A stretch of 52,316 bases of DNA from assembly GCA_035454885.1 (NCBI GenBank), contig DATIGE010000017.1, positions 1 through 52,316 on the forward strand, written 5' to 3'. The notes below the pieces were generated by a model. That model did no database searches, was not told where the DNA came from, and saw only the letters and a list, made by a program, of their open reading frames with translations. Position numbers and translations under genes: made by a program. Every line of letters starts with the position of its first letter. The first letter of the stretch is position 1. The stretch is from a bacterium (lineage in GTDB: Bacteria > UBA10199 > JACPAL01 > GCA-016699445). Shown one piece after another: positions 13,357 to 22,029 of the stretch.

Positions 13357-14023
13357 CAGCGAGGGAATCGCTAAAGGTTCTTTGAAAATTCAATCGATCG
13401 TCAGGCAGGCGCGGTCCGAACGGCTTCTTCGCGGCGCTAGCAAGCCGGCTCGAATCCATCCGAATCTGCGGGAGGTCTCACCGTAAGGCGAGGTCACCGT
13501 GGAGGGTCCGGAACCAGGGTGGACGGTTCGGCTGAACGCGGAGGAAAACGCGGGCACAAAGGTTAGAGGGGGAGGCGTGGACGAAAGAAAGCGTCACATC
13601 CCGGCCCAACGCAAAACTCTCAGGATCATCCGAAGGGCACCCCGAAAGGGAGGCCGTAAGGAAAGATCGAAAGAGGAGGGACCTGGAAGCGGGTTCCAGG
13701 GGGGCGGGAGAAAACCCCAGAAACTTGGAAATCCCACAGGAGGACAGATAACCAAAGGCTTCGCACTCCAAGGAGCCAAAAGTTGTCGACTCTCATGGGC
13801 GGTAAAATCCTCGAAACCGAGGCGGCCGGGTTAGACCTTGGGTTTCCGCTCAAGCCATCCGGAGCAACCAACGGCAAGGGGGAATGGGACCTCCGACAAG
13901 GAGAATCCGCCATCCATGAGGATTTTGATACTCCAGAGGGACGGTAAGCCGCCTCCGGACGGTCGATTGATTCACAAGGCCCGGGTCGTCTTCGCAAGAA
14001 GACGCCCGGGCCTTCGTGTTTTT
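13357..14023 (+). ncRNA. Candidate large structured noncoding RNA, class unknown
   Basis: No credible protein fits here, but the sequence folds well. The ends pair over 13 bp with one U-G pair: 13390-13402 (TCAATCGATCGTC) with 13958-13970 (GACGGTCGATTGA). Enclosed hairpins include 13421-13426/13442-13447, 13477-13482/13487-13492 capped by GTAA, 13526-13529/13534-13537, 13537-13540/13549-13552, 13641-13643/13648-13650 capped by GAAA, 13682-13688/13694-13700, 13809-13813/13818-13822, and 13841-13851/13862-13869. The strand is purine-rich and ends in a strong terminator. Size and long-range closure recall large bacterial RNAs such as OLE, ROOL or GOLLD, but I recognise no signature of these, nor of RNase P RNA, tmRNA or group I/II introns. 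Confidence 0.6.
13976..14023 (+). terminator. Strong intrinsic terminator after the structured RNA
   Basis: Hairpin of 13976-13985 with 14005-14014 (AAGGCCCGGG/CCCGGGCCTT) plus 13987-13993 with 13998-14004 (CGTCTTC/GAAGACG). There is one bulged T and a GCAA tetraloop, 17 bp in all, followed by TGTTTTT at 14017-14023. The T-run is only on the plus-strand side, so it terminates rightward transcription, meaning the RNA element. It abuts the stop codon of the convergent deaminase gene. Confidence 0.9.
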
Positions 14024-14519
14024 AGCCGTTGTAGATGCGTCCCCCGGCCCTCTTGTAGGACGTGAGGATGCGGATGGCCGCCGTACGCTCGACCCCGGTG
14101 ACGACCGGGATGCCGCGGACCTGGAGGGCCTTTTTCCAATCGCGGGGCTTGAGACCCTCGTCGAAGCCGATCGCCTCCACGTCCTCCGTCGTCGCGGCGC
14201 AAACCACCCGCGAGATGCCCGCCCACACCAGGGCCGTCAGGCACATGCCGCAGGGCTCCGCGCTCACGTAAATCCCCGCCCGGATGCCCTTCTCCTTGAA
14301 GCTGAAACCCTTAAGACGCCTGGCCGCCATGCGGACCGCGAGGATCTCGGCATGGGCGGTGGGGTCGTGATCCCTTTCGACGCGGTTGACGCCTGCCCCG
14401 AGGAGGCGTCCCGTGTCGAGGTCGAAGACGGCCGCGCCAAAGGGGCCTCCCCGGCCCCGGTGGACGTTGTCCCGGGCCAGGCGAAGCGCAATCCGGATTC
14501 TCGTGAGATCGCTCTTCAA
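14022..14519 (-). CDS. Guanine-deaminase-like nucleobase deaminase
   Basis: Zinc-dependent deaminase of the cytidine/deoxycytidylate family, closest by eye to bacterial guanine deaminase (GuaD). It has the zinc and catalytic HAE in TAHAEILAVR and PCxxC in SAEPCGMCLTALVWAG, with GRGGPFGAAVFD at the N terminus. The frame opens at GTG 14570 inside the Usp gene without a ribosome-binding site. TTG 14519 lies 5 bases after the Usp stop, follows AAAGGG, and matches where family members begin (165 residues), so I use it. It is the last gene of the radical SAM-Usp operon. Substrate is inferred. Confidence 0.82.
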   Translation of the reverse strand: MKSDLTRIRIALRLARDNVHRGRGGPFGAAVFDLDTGRLLGAGVNRVERDHDPTAHAEILAVRMAARRLKGFSFKEKGIRAGIYVSAEPCGMCLTALVWAGISRVVCAATTEDVEAIGFDEGLKPRDWKKALQVRGIPVVTGVERTAAIRILTSYKRAGGRIYNG

Positions 14520-14524
14520 GGGAA

Positions 14525-15385
14525 TCAGCCCTTTGCCAGACGGCCCGGCCGGAAGGAGAGGACGCTGCACGGCGCGTGGCGGATGACCTGTTCGGTCACG
14601 CTGCCCAGGAGCCAGCGCGCCGCCCCGGTGAGGCCGTGGGTGGGCATGAGGATCATGTCCGAACCGGTCCTTGCGGCCGCGAGACAGATTTCATGCGCCG
14701 CCTGACCGACGACCGCGTGCGGGACGAGGGACAGGGACGCGTGGCGGGAGGTGATCTCCCGGAGCTTCGCGAGGGCCGTCATGACGGCCGCATCCGGGTC
14801 GAAGGGGGGCAGGGCGATCACCGCCTCGGGCACGTACGAGATGGCCTGAGGGGGCTCGGTCACGTGGAGTAGCTCGACGGAGACACCCAGGGTGCCGCGG
14901 AGTTCGGAAGCCGCCAGGAGGGATTCCTCGTAGGCCGCGTCCTCGAAGGAGACGGGGATCAAGAGGCTGCGCGGCGGCCATGCGCCCCCCCGCTTGACGA
15001 CCAGGGTCGGGGACGGCGAATGACGCACGATCTTTTCGGCGACGCTGCCCAGGAGCACGTGCAGGAGGCCCGTCTGTCCGTGGGTCCCCAAGACCACGAG
15101 GTCCGGGGCATCGGCCTCGATGGAGGCGATCAAGGTGTCGACGGTGCGGCCCGAATGGATGTGCACGGAGACGGAGGCCGGCGGACGTCCCTCGCCGAGA
15201 CGCCGGATCTTGAGGTCGATTTCCGCCTGGATCCGGCTCTCGGTCTCCGGGCCGTCCTCCCGGCGGGAAAGGGCGTGGATCACGCCGAGGGAGGACCCGA
15301 AGCGGCTCGCCAGATGGACGGCCCATTCCAGGGCCTGACGCGAAGTCCAAGAAAAATCGAACAGGACGGCGATTTTGCGGAACAT
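14525..15385 (-). CDS. Tandem universal stress protein (two Usp domains)
   Basis: 286 residues, two UspA-type domains. Each ends in the ATP-binding signature G-x2-G-x9-G-S/T: GTHGQTGLLHVLLGSV in the first half and PTHGLTGAARWLLGSV in the second. Tandem Usp proteins of this kind are cytoplasmic and typically induced in anoxia, starvation or stationary phase. The gene starts 10 bases after the radical SAM gene and precedes the deaminase, so it should be transcribed from the dyad-bearing promoter at 16514-16561. Confidence 0.93.
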   Translation of the reverse strand: MFRKIAVLFDFSWTSRQALEWAVHLASRFGSSLGVIHALSRREDGPETESRIQAEIDLKIRRLGEGRPPASVSVHIHSGRTVDTLIASIEADAPDLVVLGTHGQTGLLHVLLGSVAEKIVRHSPSPTLVVKRGGAWPPRSLLIPVSFEDAAYEESLLAASELRGTLGVSVELLHVTEPPQAISYVPEAVIALPPFDPDAAVMTALAKLREITSRHASLSLVPHAVVGQAAHEICLAAARTGSDMILMPTHGLTGAARWLLGSVTEQVIRHAPCSVLSFRPGRLAKG

Positions 15386-15395
15386 GTGTCCTCCC

Positions 15396-16499
15396 TCAAG
15401 CCGCGGCGTACTCCTTCATGTAGACCGACTGTCTCCGGTTGCCCCAATGGCCGGGTCGCGCCTCGAAGACGCCCGGCAGGACGGTCCCGCAGGACGGGCA
15501 GCTTCCGTCGTCCTTCAGGCGCCAATCGACGACGGCGTAGCGGCGGCGTCCGATCAGGCTCTTCTTGCAGGAGGAGCAAAAGGTGTCCTCGCCGTCCACG
15601 TGCGGGATGTTGCCCACGTAGACGTGATGGAGGCCGTTCTTGACCGCGATCTCCCGCGCACGGATCAACGTCGCGGGCGGTGTCGGCGGCGTGTCGGTCA
15701 TCTTCCAATCGGGGTGAAAGGCGGTGAAATGCACGGGCACGTCCGGCCCCAGGTTCTTCATGATCCAACCCGTCATCTCGTCGGTCTCTTTTTCCGAGTC
15801 GTTCAGGCCCGGGATCATGAGGTTGGTGATCTCAAACCAGCACTTCGTCTCCCTTTTGAGATAGACGAGGGTGTCGAGGACCGGTTGGAGATGGCCGATC
15901 GTCACGTCGTGATAGAATGTCTCCGTAAATCCCTTGAGATCGACGTTCGCGGCGTCCATGTGGCGGTAGAGTTCCTCGCGGGCCCCGGGCTCGATGTAGC
16001 CGGCGGTGACGGCGACGGCCTTCAACCCCTCCTCGTGACAGGCCTGCGCGACGTCCACGGCGTATTCCAGGAAGACGGTCGGGTCGTTGTAGGTGAAGGC
16101 GACGCTCCGGCAACCCATGTCCTTGGCGGCCCGGGCGATCGCCTCGGGAGAGGCCTGATCGGCGAGGGTGTCGGTCTCGCGGGACTTGGAGATGTCCCAG
16201 TTTTGGCAGAACTTGCAGGCCAGGTTGCATCCCGCCGTTCCAAAGGAAAGGATGGGCGTCCCCGGCAGGAAGTGGAAGAGGGGCTTCTTTTCCACGGGGT
16301 CGATGCAGAAGCCGCTGGAACGGCCGTAGGTCGTGAGGACGATCTGGCCGCCCTCGCGCATGCGCACGAAGCACATCCCCCTCTGGCCCTCGTGAAGGCG
16401 GCAAAAGCGGGGACAGACGTCGCACTGAATCCGGCCGTCGTCGAGCGGATGCCAATACCGGCCGGGGACGACAGGCCCCGCCGGAAACCGTGATTCCAT
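15396..16499 (-). CDS. AmmeMemoRadiSam-system-type radical SAM enzyme
   Basis: About 367 residues resembling pyruvate formate-lyase activases, and specifically the AmmeMemoRadiSam radical SAM group. The cluster motif Cx3Cx2C is in AGCNLACKFCQNWDIS, preceded by an N-terminal Cys-rich segment CDVCPRFCRLHEGQRGMC. A second zinc-like pair of motifs, CSSCKK and CPSCG, closes the protein. The usual partners AMMECR1 and Memo are not in the window and the reaction is unknown. I choose ATG 16499, which has AAAGGAAG 4 bases upstream, over GTG 16514, which coincides with the predicted transcription start. Confidence 0.85.
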   Translation of the reverse strand: MESRFPAGPVVPGRYWHPLDDGRIQCDVCPRFCRLHEGQRGMCFVRMREGGQIVLTTYGRSSGFCIDPVEKKPLFHFLPGTPILSFGTAGCNLACKFCQNWDISKSRETDTLADQASPEAIARAAKDMGCRSVAFTYNDPTVFLEYAVDVAQACHEEGLKAVAVTAGYIEPGAREELYRHMDAANVDLKGFTETFYHDVTIGHLQPVLDTLVYLKRETKCWFEITNLMIPGLNDSEKETDEMTGWIMKNLGPDVPVHFTAFHPDWKMTDTPPTPPATLIRAREIAVKNGLHHVYVGNIPHVDGEDTFCSSCKKSLIGRRRYAVVDWRLKDDGSCPSCGTVLPGVFEARPGHWGNRRQSVYMKEYAAA

Positions 16500-16513
16500 G
16501 AGCTTCCTTTTCA

Positions 16514-16561
16514 CCGTCTTATTATAATCACGATTTCCGGCTCCGTCATGACATCCGTCAT
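16514..16561 (-). promoter_or_regulatory. FNR/CRP-like dyad promoter of the radical SAM-Usp operon
   Basis: Dyad ATGAC-GGAT-GTCAT (16548-16561, read on the minus strand), a 21-base gap, then a perfect -10 TATAAT (16526-16521). The predicted start is at about 16514, placing the dyad centre near -40.5. It is a perfect 5-4-5 palindrome and the cleanest of the eight such promoters in this window. Confidence 0.75.
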
Positions 16562-16622
16562 TTTCTTGGCCGCCGGAGCAAGGCGCGGGAATTACTGAGC
16601 AATAACGACGCCCTTCCGCCGT

Positions 16623-16883
16623 CTAAAATTGCTGGTGTGCCACGCGCTTGAGGTCCTGCCAGGACCTCTTCAGCTCGGAGCGGAAGGTGCGGAGGGCATT
16701 TTTCCCCACGCCTCTCAGTTTCCTGAGGTCCCGTTCTGCCGCGTTGGCGATGGCGTCGAATTTGCGGACGTTGGCCTCGATCCCCTTGGCCGCCAGACGG
16801 TTGGCGTTTTTCATCTTGGCCCGCAGCCGCTTCATCTGCGCGTCCAGCGACGGGGTCCGGCCGTTTCCTCGGATGGTTTTCAT
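16623..16883 (-). CDS. Small basic helical protein of unknown function
   Basis: 86 residues, very rich in Lys and Arg and predicted almost entirely helical (AQMKRLRAKMKNANRLAAKG... RSELKRSWQDLKRVAHQQF). No membrane segment or signal is seen. The start ATG 16883 follows a good AAAGGAGTGACCC site, and the gene has its own dyad-type promoter, shared in form with Usp, Hsp20 and ftsH units. I infer a small stress-induced, possibly nucleic-acid-associated protein. No family is recognised. Confidence 0.7.
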   Translation of the reverse strand: MKTIRGNGRTPSLDAQMKRLRAKMKNANRLAAKGIEANVRKFDAIANAAERDLRKLRGVGKNALRTFRSELKRSWQDLKRVAHQQF

Positions 16884-16903
16884 GGGTCACTCCTTTTGAT
16901 TGT

Positions 16904-16952
16904 GCGTCGCAGACTACCGGAAAGCGGACGAGGGGGCCATGACAAAGGTCAT
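16904..16952 (-). promoter_or_regulatory. FNR/CRP-like dyad promoter of the small basic protein gene
   Basis: Perfect dyad ATGAC-CTTT-GTCAT at 16939-16952 (minus), a 22-base gap and a weak -10 TAGTCT (16916-16911). The predicted start is near 16904, dyad centre at -41.5. The poor -10 fits an activator-dependent promoter. Confidence 0.7.
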
Positions 16953-16972
16953 ACCTTCGTGCCTCGGGGATC

Positions 16973-17278
16973 TTAATTTGTCCGGTTCATTTCCCTCCGG
17001 TAGAACTGCTCGAAGAGCCAATCGTTTCGTCTGGGTTGTTGGTTTCGCTCCCTCTCCGCGTTCTCGTACTCCTGCCGGGTCCTTTGCTCGAAGCGGTAGG
17101 AGCCTTCTTCCTGGCGGAGGGGTTTGAAATCCTTCGAGACGCCCGGTCCGATGCCGGGGCCCAGGATTTCGGAGAGCATCGTCCAGGCGAGCAGGGCGCC
17201 CGAGGCCGACTTCCGCAGACGGGCCGTTAACCGGCTGAGTCTCTGATGGGGAACGGATCGCACGCCATTTGGACACAT
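16973..17278 (-). CDS. Hypothetical small protein
   Basis: 101 residues. It has a basic N terminus (HQRLSRLTARLRKSASG), a short hydrophobic glycine/proline segment (ALLAWTMLSEILGPGIGPG), then a highly charged Arg/Glu-rich half ending in RRNDWLFEQFYRREMN. No family is recognised. AGGA lies directly before ATG 17278, and an in-frame GTG a few codons later is an alternative start. It is isolated between the small basic protein gene and the START-domain gene on the same strand. Coding status is likely but not certain. Confidence 0.5.
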   Translation of the reverse strand: MCPNGVRSVPHQRLSRLTARLRKSASGALLAWTMLSEILGPGIGPGVSKDFKPLRQEEGSYRFEQRTRQEYENAERERNQQPRRNDWLFEQFYRREMNRTN

Positions 17279-17314
17279 TCCTGCGAATGCTTGGGAAATA
17301 GGATCTTATTCCCG

Positions 17315-18010
17315 CTACTCAGGGGATTGGCTTAACGTCGCCGATTCCCGCCGGATCACTTTCATGGCCGCCGGGAGGCTCTTTTTGACTCCGTACTTGA
17401 GGAGAAATCGCGGGATGGGCGAGCCGAGGTCCACCTTGGTGCGATAGGTCAGGCGGGTCTTGGACGGGCCTTCGAATGGTTCGAGGAGGAGTTCCCCCGT
17501 GACGGAGCGGACGTTGCCGGCCCGGCTCTCCCAGCGGGTCTTATAAATGCCCTCCCGGCTCCGCGCCTCGTCCGCGAAATTCTGGATGATGTACCACCGG
17601 TTGGCGACCGGCCAGGGCATGTTGAAGTATTGAAAGGTGTAGTTCGTCCACTCCGAGCGGACGGCCCGAGGCTCCAGGGGGTCGATCACGCGGTCACCCA
17701 AAATCTTATAAACGTCTTCCACCTTTTTCTTGTCGCGCGCCTCGTTCAGGACATTCCCGTCGACGGCCCGGCAGTCGATCAGGTGGGGGAAATCGTAACC
17801 CTTCCATTCGTTGGCGCGGATGAAGAGACGCCAAACGACCTCCGGCGGCGCGTCGACGATCCCCTCCATCGTTGCCCACACGCCCTTCTTGAGGGCCCCT
17901 CCGTCCGTGAGGACCTCGCCTTGACGCAGGCGGTGAAGGGTTTCTTCATCCGCAGCGGCGGAACCGATAAAGACCAAAAGAAGGACCAACAGGCATTTGC
18001 GCGTCGTCAT
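17315..18010 (-). CDS. Exported START/polyketide-cyclase-like (SRPBCC) protein
   Basis: 231 residues with an N-terminal signal peptide (RKCLLVLLLVFIGSAAA, cleavage probably after the last Ala). A START-like lipid-binding fold follows: GIVDAPPEVVWRLFIRANEW, then YFNMPWPVANRWYI, then TRLTYRTKVDLGSPIPRFLLKYGVKK. Proteins of this type bind hydrophobic ligands in the periplasm or outer envelope. It ends the run of genes ABC ATPase, FtsX-type permease, HlyD adaptor, with 22 bases to the adaptor gene, so a role in lipid or hydrophobic-compound export is a reasonable inference. Confidence 0.75.
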   Translation of the reverse strand: MTTRKCLLVLLLVFIGSAAADEETLHRLRQGEVLTDGGALKKGVWATMEGIVDAPPEVVWRLFIRANEWKGYDFPHLIDCRAVDGNVLNEARDKKKVEDVYKILGDRVIDPLEPRAVRSEWTNYTFQYFNMPWPVANRWYIIQNFADEARSREGIYKTRWESRAGNVRSVTGELLLEPFEGPSKTRLTYRTKVDLGSPIPRFLLKYGVKKSLPAAMKVIRRESATLSQSPE

Positions 18011-18032
18011 CGTTTATGTCCTGCCGTTCATT

Positions 18033-18917
18033 TTATTTCAACGGCCTGACCCGCGTCCCGTCCCGGATCCTGTCGCCGGGGTAGAGGATGACGGTCTCGC
18101 CGGCCGTGAGCCCCGAGGCGACGACGGCCTGGACGGGGTTGCGCGATTCGATCCCGACCAGGCGTTTGCGCGCGCGGCCTCCCTCGACCGCGAAGACCGC
18201 CCAGGAATCGTCCTCGCGGAAGAGGGCGCCGGTGGGAACGGTGAGGGCGTCCGCAAGCGAGGCCACGACGATGTGGCAAACCACGCGGTACTTGTCGCCG
18301 AGCCCCTTCCATTCCTCCGGAGGGGAGACGAAGTCGATCACCACGTTCACGCGCTGTTCCTCCACGCCTAGGGCGGAGGTCTTCTCGAAGGCCGACGGTT
18401 CCACGATCCGGACCTTGCCCTCGAGGGGCCGGGGGCCTCCCCAGCCCTCGATCTTCACGGAGGCGCCGGGACGGATCCGGACGGCGTCCGTCGTCAGGAC
18501 GTCGGCGACGATTTCCAGGGACATGGCGTCGGCGATCTCGATGACCGTCTGGCCCCGTTCGATGGGGCCCGCGCTCTCCCGGACGACGCGGAGGATGAAG
18601 CCGTCCACGGGGGATCGGAGAAACCTCGGCTCGTCCCATTCGATCTCCGCCACGGCCTCGCCCGCCTTCACGCGGTCCCCGGCGTGGCGCGTGACGCGTT
18701 TCAGATTGCCCGAGACGTCCGCGGCGACCGTGAAGATCTCCTTGGCGCGCGTGACCCCGTCCTCGACGACCGTCAGCTCATAGGGCCCGCGGGCGACGCG
18801 CCCGAGCTCCACGGGGAGGGGACGCGGGCGGAGGGCCCAGAGGGCCGCCGCGGCGACGCCCACGCCCGCCGCGATCAACAAAGTCCGTTTGAAGGCCTTA
18901 TAGCGGTCGGTGTCCAT
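18033..18917 (-). CDS. HlyD-family periplasmic adaptor (membrane fusion protein)
   Basis: 294 residues with one N-terminal membrane anchor (TLLIAAGVGVAAAALWAL). The two halves of a biotinyl-lipoyl-like hairpin domain follow, flanking a short spacer, and then beta-barrel segments. It links an inner-membrane ABC transporter to the outer envelope. The coiled-coil hairpin is very short compared with MacA or DevB, so direct docking to an outer-membrane channel is uncertain. It directly abuts the permease gene (18917/18918) and precedes the START-domain gene. Confidence 0.88.
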   Translation of the reverse strand: MDTDRYKAFKRTLLIAAGVGVAAAALWALRPRPLPVELGRVARGPYELTVVEDGVTRAKEIFTVAADVSGNLKRVTRHAGDRVKAGEAVAEIEWDEPRFLRSPVDGFILRVVRESAGPIERGQTVIEIADAMSLEIVADVLTTDAVRIRPGASVKIEGWGGPRPLEGKVRIVEPSAFEKTSALGVEEQRVNVVIDFVSPPEEWKGLGDKYRVVCHIVVASLADALTVPTGALFREDDSWAVFAVEGGRARKRLVGIESRNPVQAVVASGLTAGETVILYPGDRIRDGTRVRPLK

Positions 18918-21278
18918 TTATTCGGGTACCTTGAGGGCCGCCACGAGATCCATCCGGTTGATGATGCGTCTAATGATGACCGTGCTCAGGACGCTCGCGA
19001 TCACGACGACGGCGGTGGCATAGAAGAGGGTGACCGGCTCCAAATACATCGGGATCTGCATCTCCTCGGTATGAATCAGCGCGACCATGAGACGGGCGAA
19101 CCAATAACCCAGGAACCAGCCCAGGGGAATGGCGAAGATCGTCAGGATCGCCGCCTCGCCCGCCAAGATGCGGAAGACCTCGTTCCGCGTGAATCCCAGG
19201 ACGCGCAGGCTCAGGAGCTCCCAGGTCCTTTCGGAGAGGGAGACGCGCGCGGTGTTGTAGACCACGCCCACGGCGATGATGGCCGCGAATCCGGTCAACA
19301 CCGCCGCGTAGACCAAAATGAAGCTCGCCATCGTCTTTTCGAACATGCGGATCGCCGTCGCCTTGACGTTGACCGCCCCCACGCGGGGGAGTTCGCGAAG
19401 TTTGAGCAGGAGCTCATCGCGGTGCGCGGAGTCGATCTGAAGCGAGGCGGACGAGACGACATCCTCGCCCATCAGCCGGTTGATCGCCGCGAGGTCCATC
19501 GTGACGAAGCTCCCCACCCAGCTGTCCACGATCCCGGCGCAGAGGATCCGGTGCGTCGGGCGCTTGCCTTCCAAGACCTCCGCGTCGAAGGATTCGCCGG
19601 GCCGGATGCCCAGGCGCTCGGCGAGATTCCGGCTGAGGATGGCCCCTTCCGGCGGGAGGGGGACGCGTTTCATGTCCTCATCGCGGATCTCCCGGAGCCG
19701 CGCCCCCGCGGGGATCGCGAAGAGACCGGTCTGTTCGCTCGCCTGGCCGTGCCGGATGCGGATGGGAAGGGTCCGGTAGCCCTCGACCGCCATGACGCCG
19801 GGGAGATGGGCGATTTCCTGGAGGGCGTCTCCGGCGGTTTTTTCGGTGAAGGAGAGGGAGATGTCGTCCCGCTGCAGGATGGAGAACTGATGGTAGACGA
19901 TGTAGGCGACGGAGTCCTTCCAGAAGAGCCCGAGCATGAGGATCATGAGGGCGAAGGAGATGCCGACGATCCCGAGGCCCGAGCGCAGCGGCCGGATGGT
20001 GAGGTTCCGGAAGATGATGCGTCCGGTGGTCGAGAGATACCGCGAGACCCCCAATTTTTCCGCGAGCGTCCGGTGGAACATCAGCGGCACGGGCGGGCGC
20101 ATGGCCTCGGCGGGGGCGAGCCTGAACACGCGCCGGAGCGCCCCGTAACCTCCCGCGGCCGCCGAGAGAAAACTCACGCCCAGGCCCAGCGCGGCTTGGA
20201 GGGGATTCAGCCGCGAGATGAGCAGGGGGAAGTGAAAAAAGCCGGTGTAGACGACCGTCAGTTGCCGTCCGATCCAGATGCCGGCCGCATAACCGATCGC
20301 GGCGCCGATGAGGACGATGACGCTGATCATCTTCAGGTAGTGGAGGGAGATGGTCCAATTGCCGTAGCCGACGGCCTTGAGGGTCGCGATCTGCCCCCTC
20401 TGAAGCCCGATCAGGCGGCTGATGACGACGTTCAGGAGGTAGGCGGAGACCGCCAGGAAGACGGACGGGATGAGGATGGCCGAGACCCTCTGCTGTTCGA
20501 TCTCGTCCGAAGTGAAACGGTGGGAGAGCTGGTCCTCGCGGTCGTAGGCCCCGAAGCCCCCGTAAGGCGCGAGGATCCGGTCGATCGCCTCGAGGACCCG
20601 GGGCTTGTTCGCCCCCGGGGCGAGGGTCAAGGTCACGCTGTTGAAGGCCCCTTGCATGTCCAGGGCCGAGGCGAGCGTTTCCTCGGAGACCCAGAAGATG
20701 CCGAACTCGCGGTCGTTGGGGAGGGCGGTTCCCGCTCGGATGGCGTAGATGTATTCGGGAGAAAGGGCCGTCCCCGTGATGTGAAGCTTCTTGTACTTTC
20801 CCTCCAAGATCGCGACGATCTCGTCCCCGGGCTTGAAGCCGTTCGCCGTGGCGAAGCCCTCGCTCAGAAGCACCTCGTCGCCCTTCTTCGGATCGATCAT
20901 TCGCCCCTCGCGGACGTAGATACGGTTGAGTTCGAGCCGCCCGTCCTCGGGGACGGAGAGAAAACGCCCCACGGCCGGATCGACCCGGTTGGGGATCTCC
21001 AGCAGGGCCTCCTGGACGACGCGTGTCTCGAGGCTCGCCACGCCGTCGATCTTCCGCAGCTCCTCCCGGACCGGCAGGGGGGCGCGCTTCAACTCGGCGA
21101 AGACGTCCGCGAAACGGCCCTGGCTGTAAAAGGCCGCCTGGGCGAGCTTGAGGGAGTCGTGGGTGATGAGGGAGGCGACGAGGGCCGAGATGCCGCTCGC
21201 CACCACGAGGGCGATGGTGATCACCTGGGCCTTCATGCCGCGCAGGTCGCGCAGGACCTTGAGGTCGAGTTTTTTCAC
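18918..21278 (-). CDS. FtsX-type ABC transporter permease with duplicated core
   Basis: 786 residues. There is a membrane segment at 10-32 ([19 protein letters not shown]), a large periplasmic domain, then a first FtsX/MacB core of three helices ([55 protein letters not shown]). A second cycle follows with [20 protein letters not shown], a second periplasmic domain, and three C-terminal helices. This is the type VII ABC superfamily layout of the long DevC/LolC-like permeases. It overlaps the ATPase gene by 4 bases and abuts the adaptor gene, forming one export system. The cargo is unknown. Confidence 0.92.
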   Translation of the reverse strand: MKKLDLKVLRDLRGMKAQVITIALVVASGISALVASLITHDSLKLAQAAFYSQGRFADVFAELKRAPLPVREELRKIDGVASLETRVVQEALLEIPNRVDPAVGRFLSVPEDGRLELNRIYVREGRMIDPKKGDEVLLSEGFATANGFKPGDEIVAILEGKYKKLHITGTALSPEYIYAIRAGTALPNDREFGIFWVSEETLASALDMQGAFNSVTLTLAPGANKPRVLEAIDRILAPYGGFGAYDREDQLSHRFTSDEIEQQRVSAILIPSVFLAVSAYLLNVVISRLIGLQRGQIATLKAVGYGNWTISLHYLKMISVIVLIGAAIGYAAGIWIGRQLTVVYTGFFHFPLLISRLNPLQAALGLGVSFLSAAAGGYGALRRVFRLAPAEAMRPPVPLMFHRTLAEKLGVSRYLSTTGRIIFRNLTIRPLRSGLGIVGISFALMILMLGLFWKDSVAYIVYHQFSILQRDDISLSFTEKTAGDALQEIAHLPGVMAVEGYRTLPIRIRHGQASEQTGLFAIPAGARLREIRDEDMKRVPLPPEGAILSRNLAERLGIRPGESFDAEVLEGKRPTHRILCAGIVDSWVGSFVTMDLAAINRLMGEDVVSSASLQIDSAHRDELLLKLRELPRVGAVNVKATAIRMFEKTMASFILVYAAVLTGFAAIIAVGVVYNTARVSLSERTWELLSLRVLGFTRNEVFRILAGEAAILTIFAIPLGWFLGYWFARLMVALIHTEEMQIPMYLEPVTLFYATAVVVIASVLSTVIIRRIINRMDLVAALKVPE

Positions 21279-21991
21279 CAGGACAGCTCCCCGGGCGTGA
21301 GTTTCTTCGTGTTCACGTTCACCGAAACGATCTTCCCGTCGCCCAGGCGGATCACCCGGTCGGCCATCCCGGCGATGGCGGCGTTGTGGGTGATGACGAC
21401 GGTCGTCGTCCCGAGTTCCTCGTTCACCTTCCGGATCGCCTCCAAGACGAACTTGCCGGTCGCGTAGTCCAGGGCCCCCGTCGGCTCGTCGCAGAGGAGC
21501 ACGTCCGGCCGCTTGGCGATGGCGCGGGCGATGGCGACCCGCTGTTGCTCGCCGCCCGAGAGCTGCGAGGGGAAGTGGTTCTTCCTCTCGTCGAGACCCA
21601 CGAGCTTCAGGGCCTCGTCGGGAGGCATCGGCCTCTCCGCGATCTCCGTGACGAGCGTGACGTTCTCGAGGGCGGTCAGGCTGGGGATCAAATTGTAGAA
21701 CTGGAAGACGAAGCCGATGTGCTCGCGCCGGTAGCGGGTGAGGGCCTCCTCGCCCGCCTCGAGGAGGTTGTGGTCCCGGTAATGAACGACGCCGCCGGTC
21801 GGGGCGTCGAGCCCTCCGAGGATGTTCAGCAGCGTTGACTTCCCGCTGCCCGAAGGTCCGAGGAGGACGACGAACTCGCCTTCCTGGAGGTCGAGATCGA
21901 CGCCGCGGAGCGCCGGCACCTCGACCTCGCCCATCTTGTAAACCTTCGTGAGGTCCTTCGCGACGAAGACGGCCTGTCGATCCCCCGCCAT
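21275..21991 (-). CDS. ABC transporter ATP-binding protein (MacB/LolD type)
   Basis: 238 residues. Walker [15 protein letters not shown], signature [14 protein letters not shown], Walker [13 protein letters not shown] and the H-loop in [10 protein letters not shown] are all intact, so it should be an active ATPase. The LolD/MacB type is shown by the N-terminal [22 protein letters not shown] 21991 is chosen; the open frame runs on upstream to 23311, but that part is antisense shadow of formate dehydrogenase. It powers the FtsX permease encoded just downstream. Confidence 0.95.
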   Translation of the reverse strand: MAGDRQAVFVAKDLTKVYKMGEVEVPALRGVDLDLQEGEFVVLLGPSGSGKSTLLNILGGLDAPTGGVVHYRDHNLLEAGEEALTRYRREHIGFVFQFYNLIPSLTALENVTLVTEIAERPMPPDEALKLVGLDERKNHFPSQLSGGEQQRVAIARAIAKRPDVLLCDEPTGALDYATGKFVLEAIRKVNEELGTTTVVITHNAAIAGMADRVIRLGDGKIVSVNVNTKKLTPGELSW

Positions 21992-22029
21992 GCCGGCCTT
22001 ATGACATGGAGGCGCGTCCTCCGCCAGCC

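Noticed and set aside
13610-13622. AAACTCTCAGG in the structured RNA, as in glycine riboswitches
   Set aside because: The other glycine-aptamer elements are out of order (GAAGGGCA comes after, not before) and the RNA ends in a terminator with no gene downstream on that strand.
13499-13834. 111-codon plus-strand frame across the RNA region (also 13229-13486)
   Set aside because: Arg/Gly/Lys-rich translation with no family look, no ribosome site, and hairpins instead of codon structure.
13385-13975. RNase P RNA or tmRNA
   Set aside because: No GAGGAAAGTCC / ACAGAA pair of RNase P and no tRNA-like ends or tag frame of tmRNA. The length of about 590 is also too great.
18684-21467. 927-codon plus-strand open frame
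   Set aside because: Complement of the permease and adaptor genes; Asp/Arg/Gly-rich shadow typical of GC-rich DNA. The same holds for 22006-24729 and 24729-26177.
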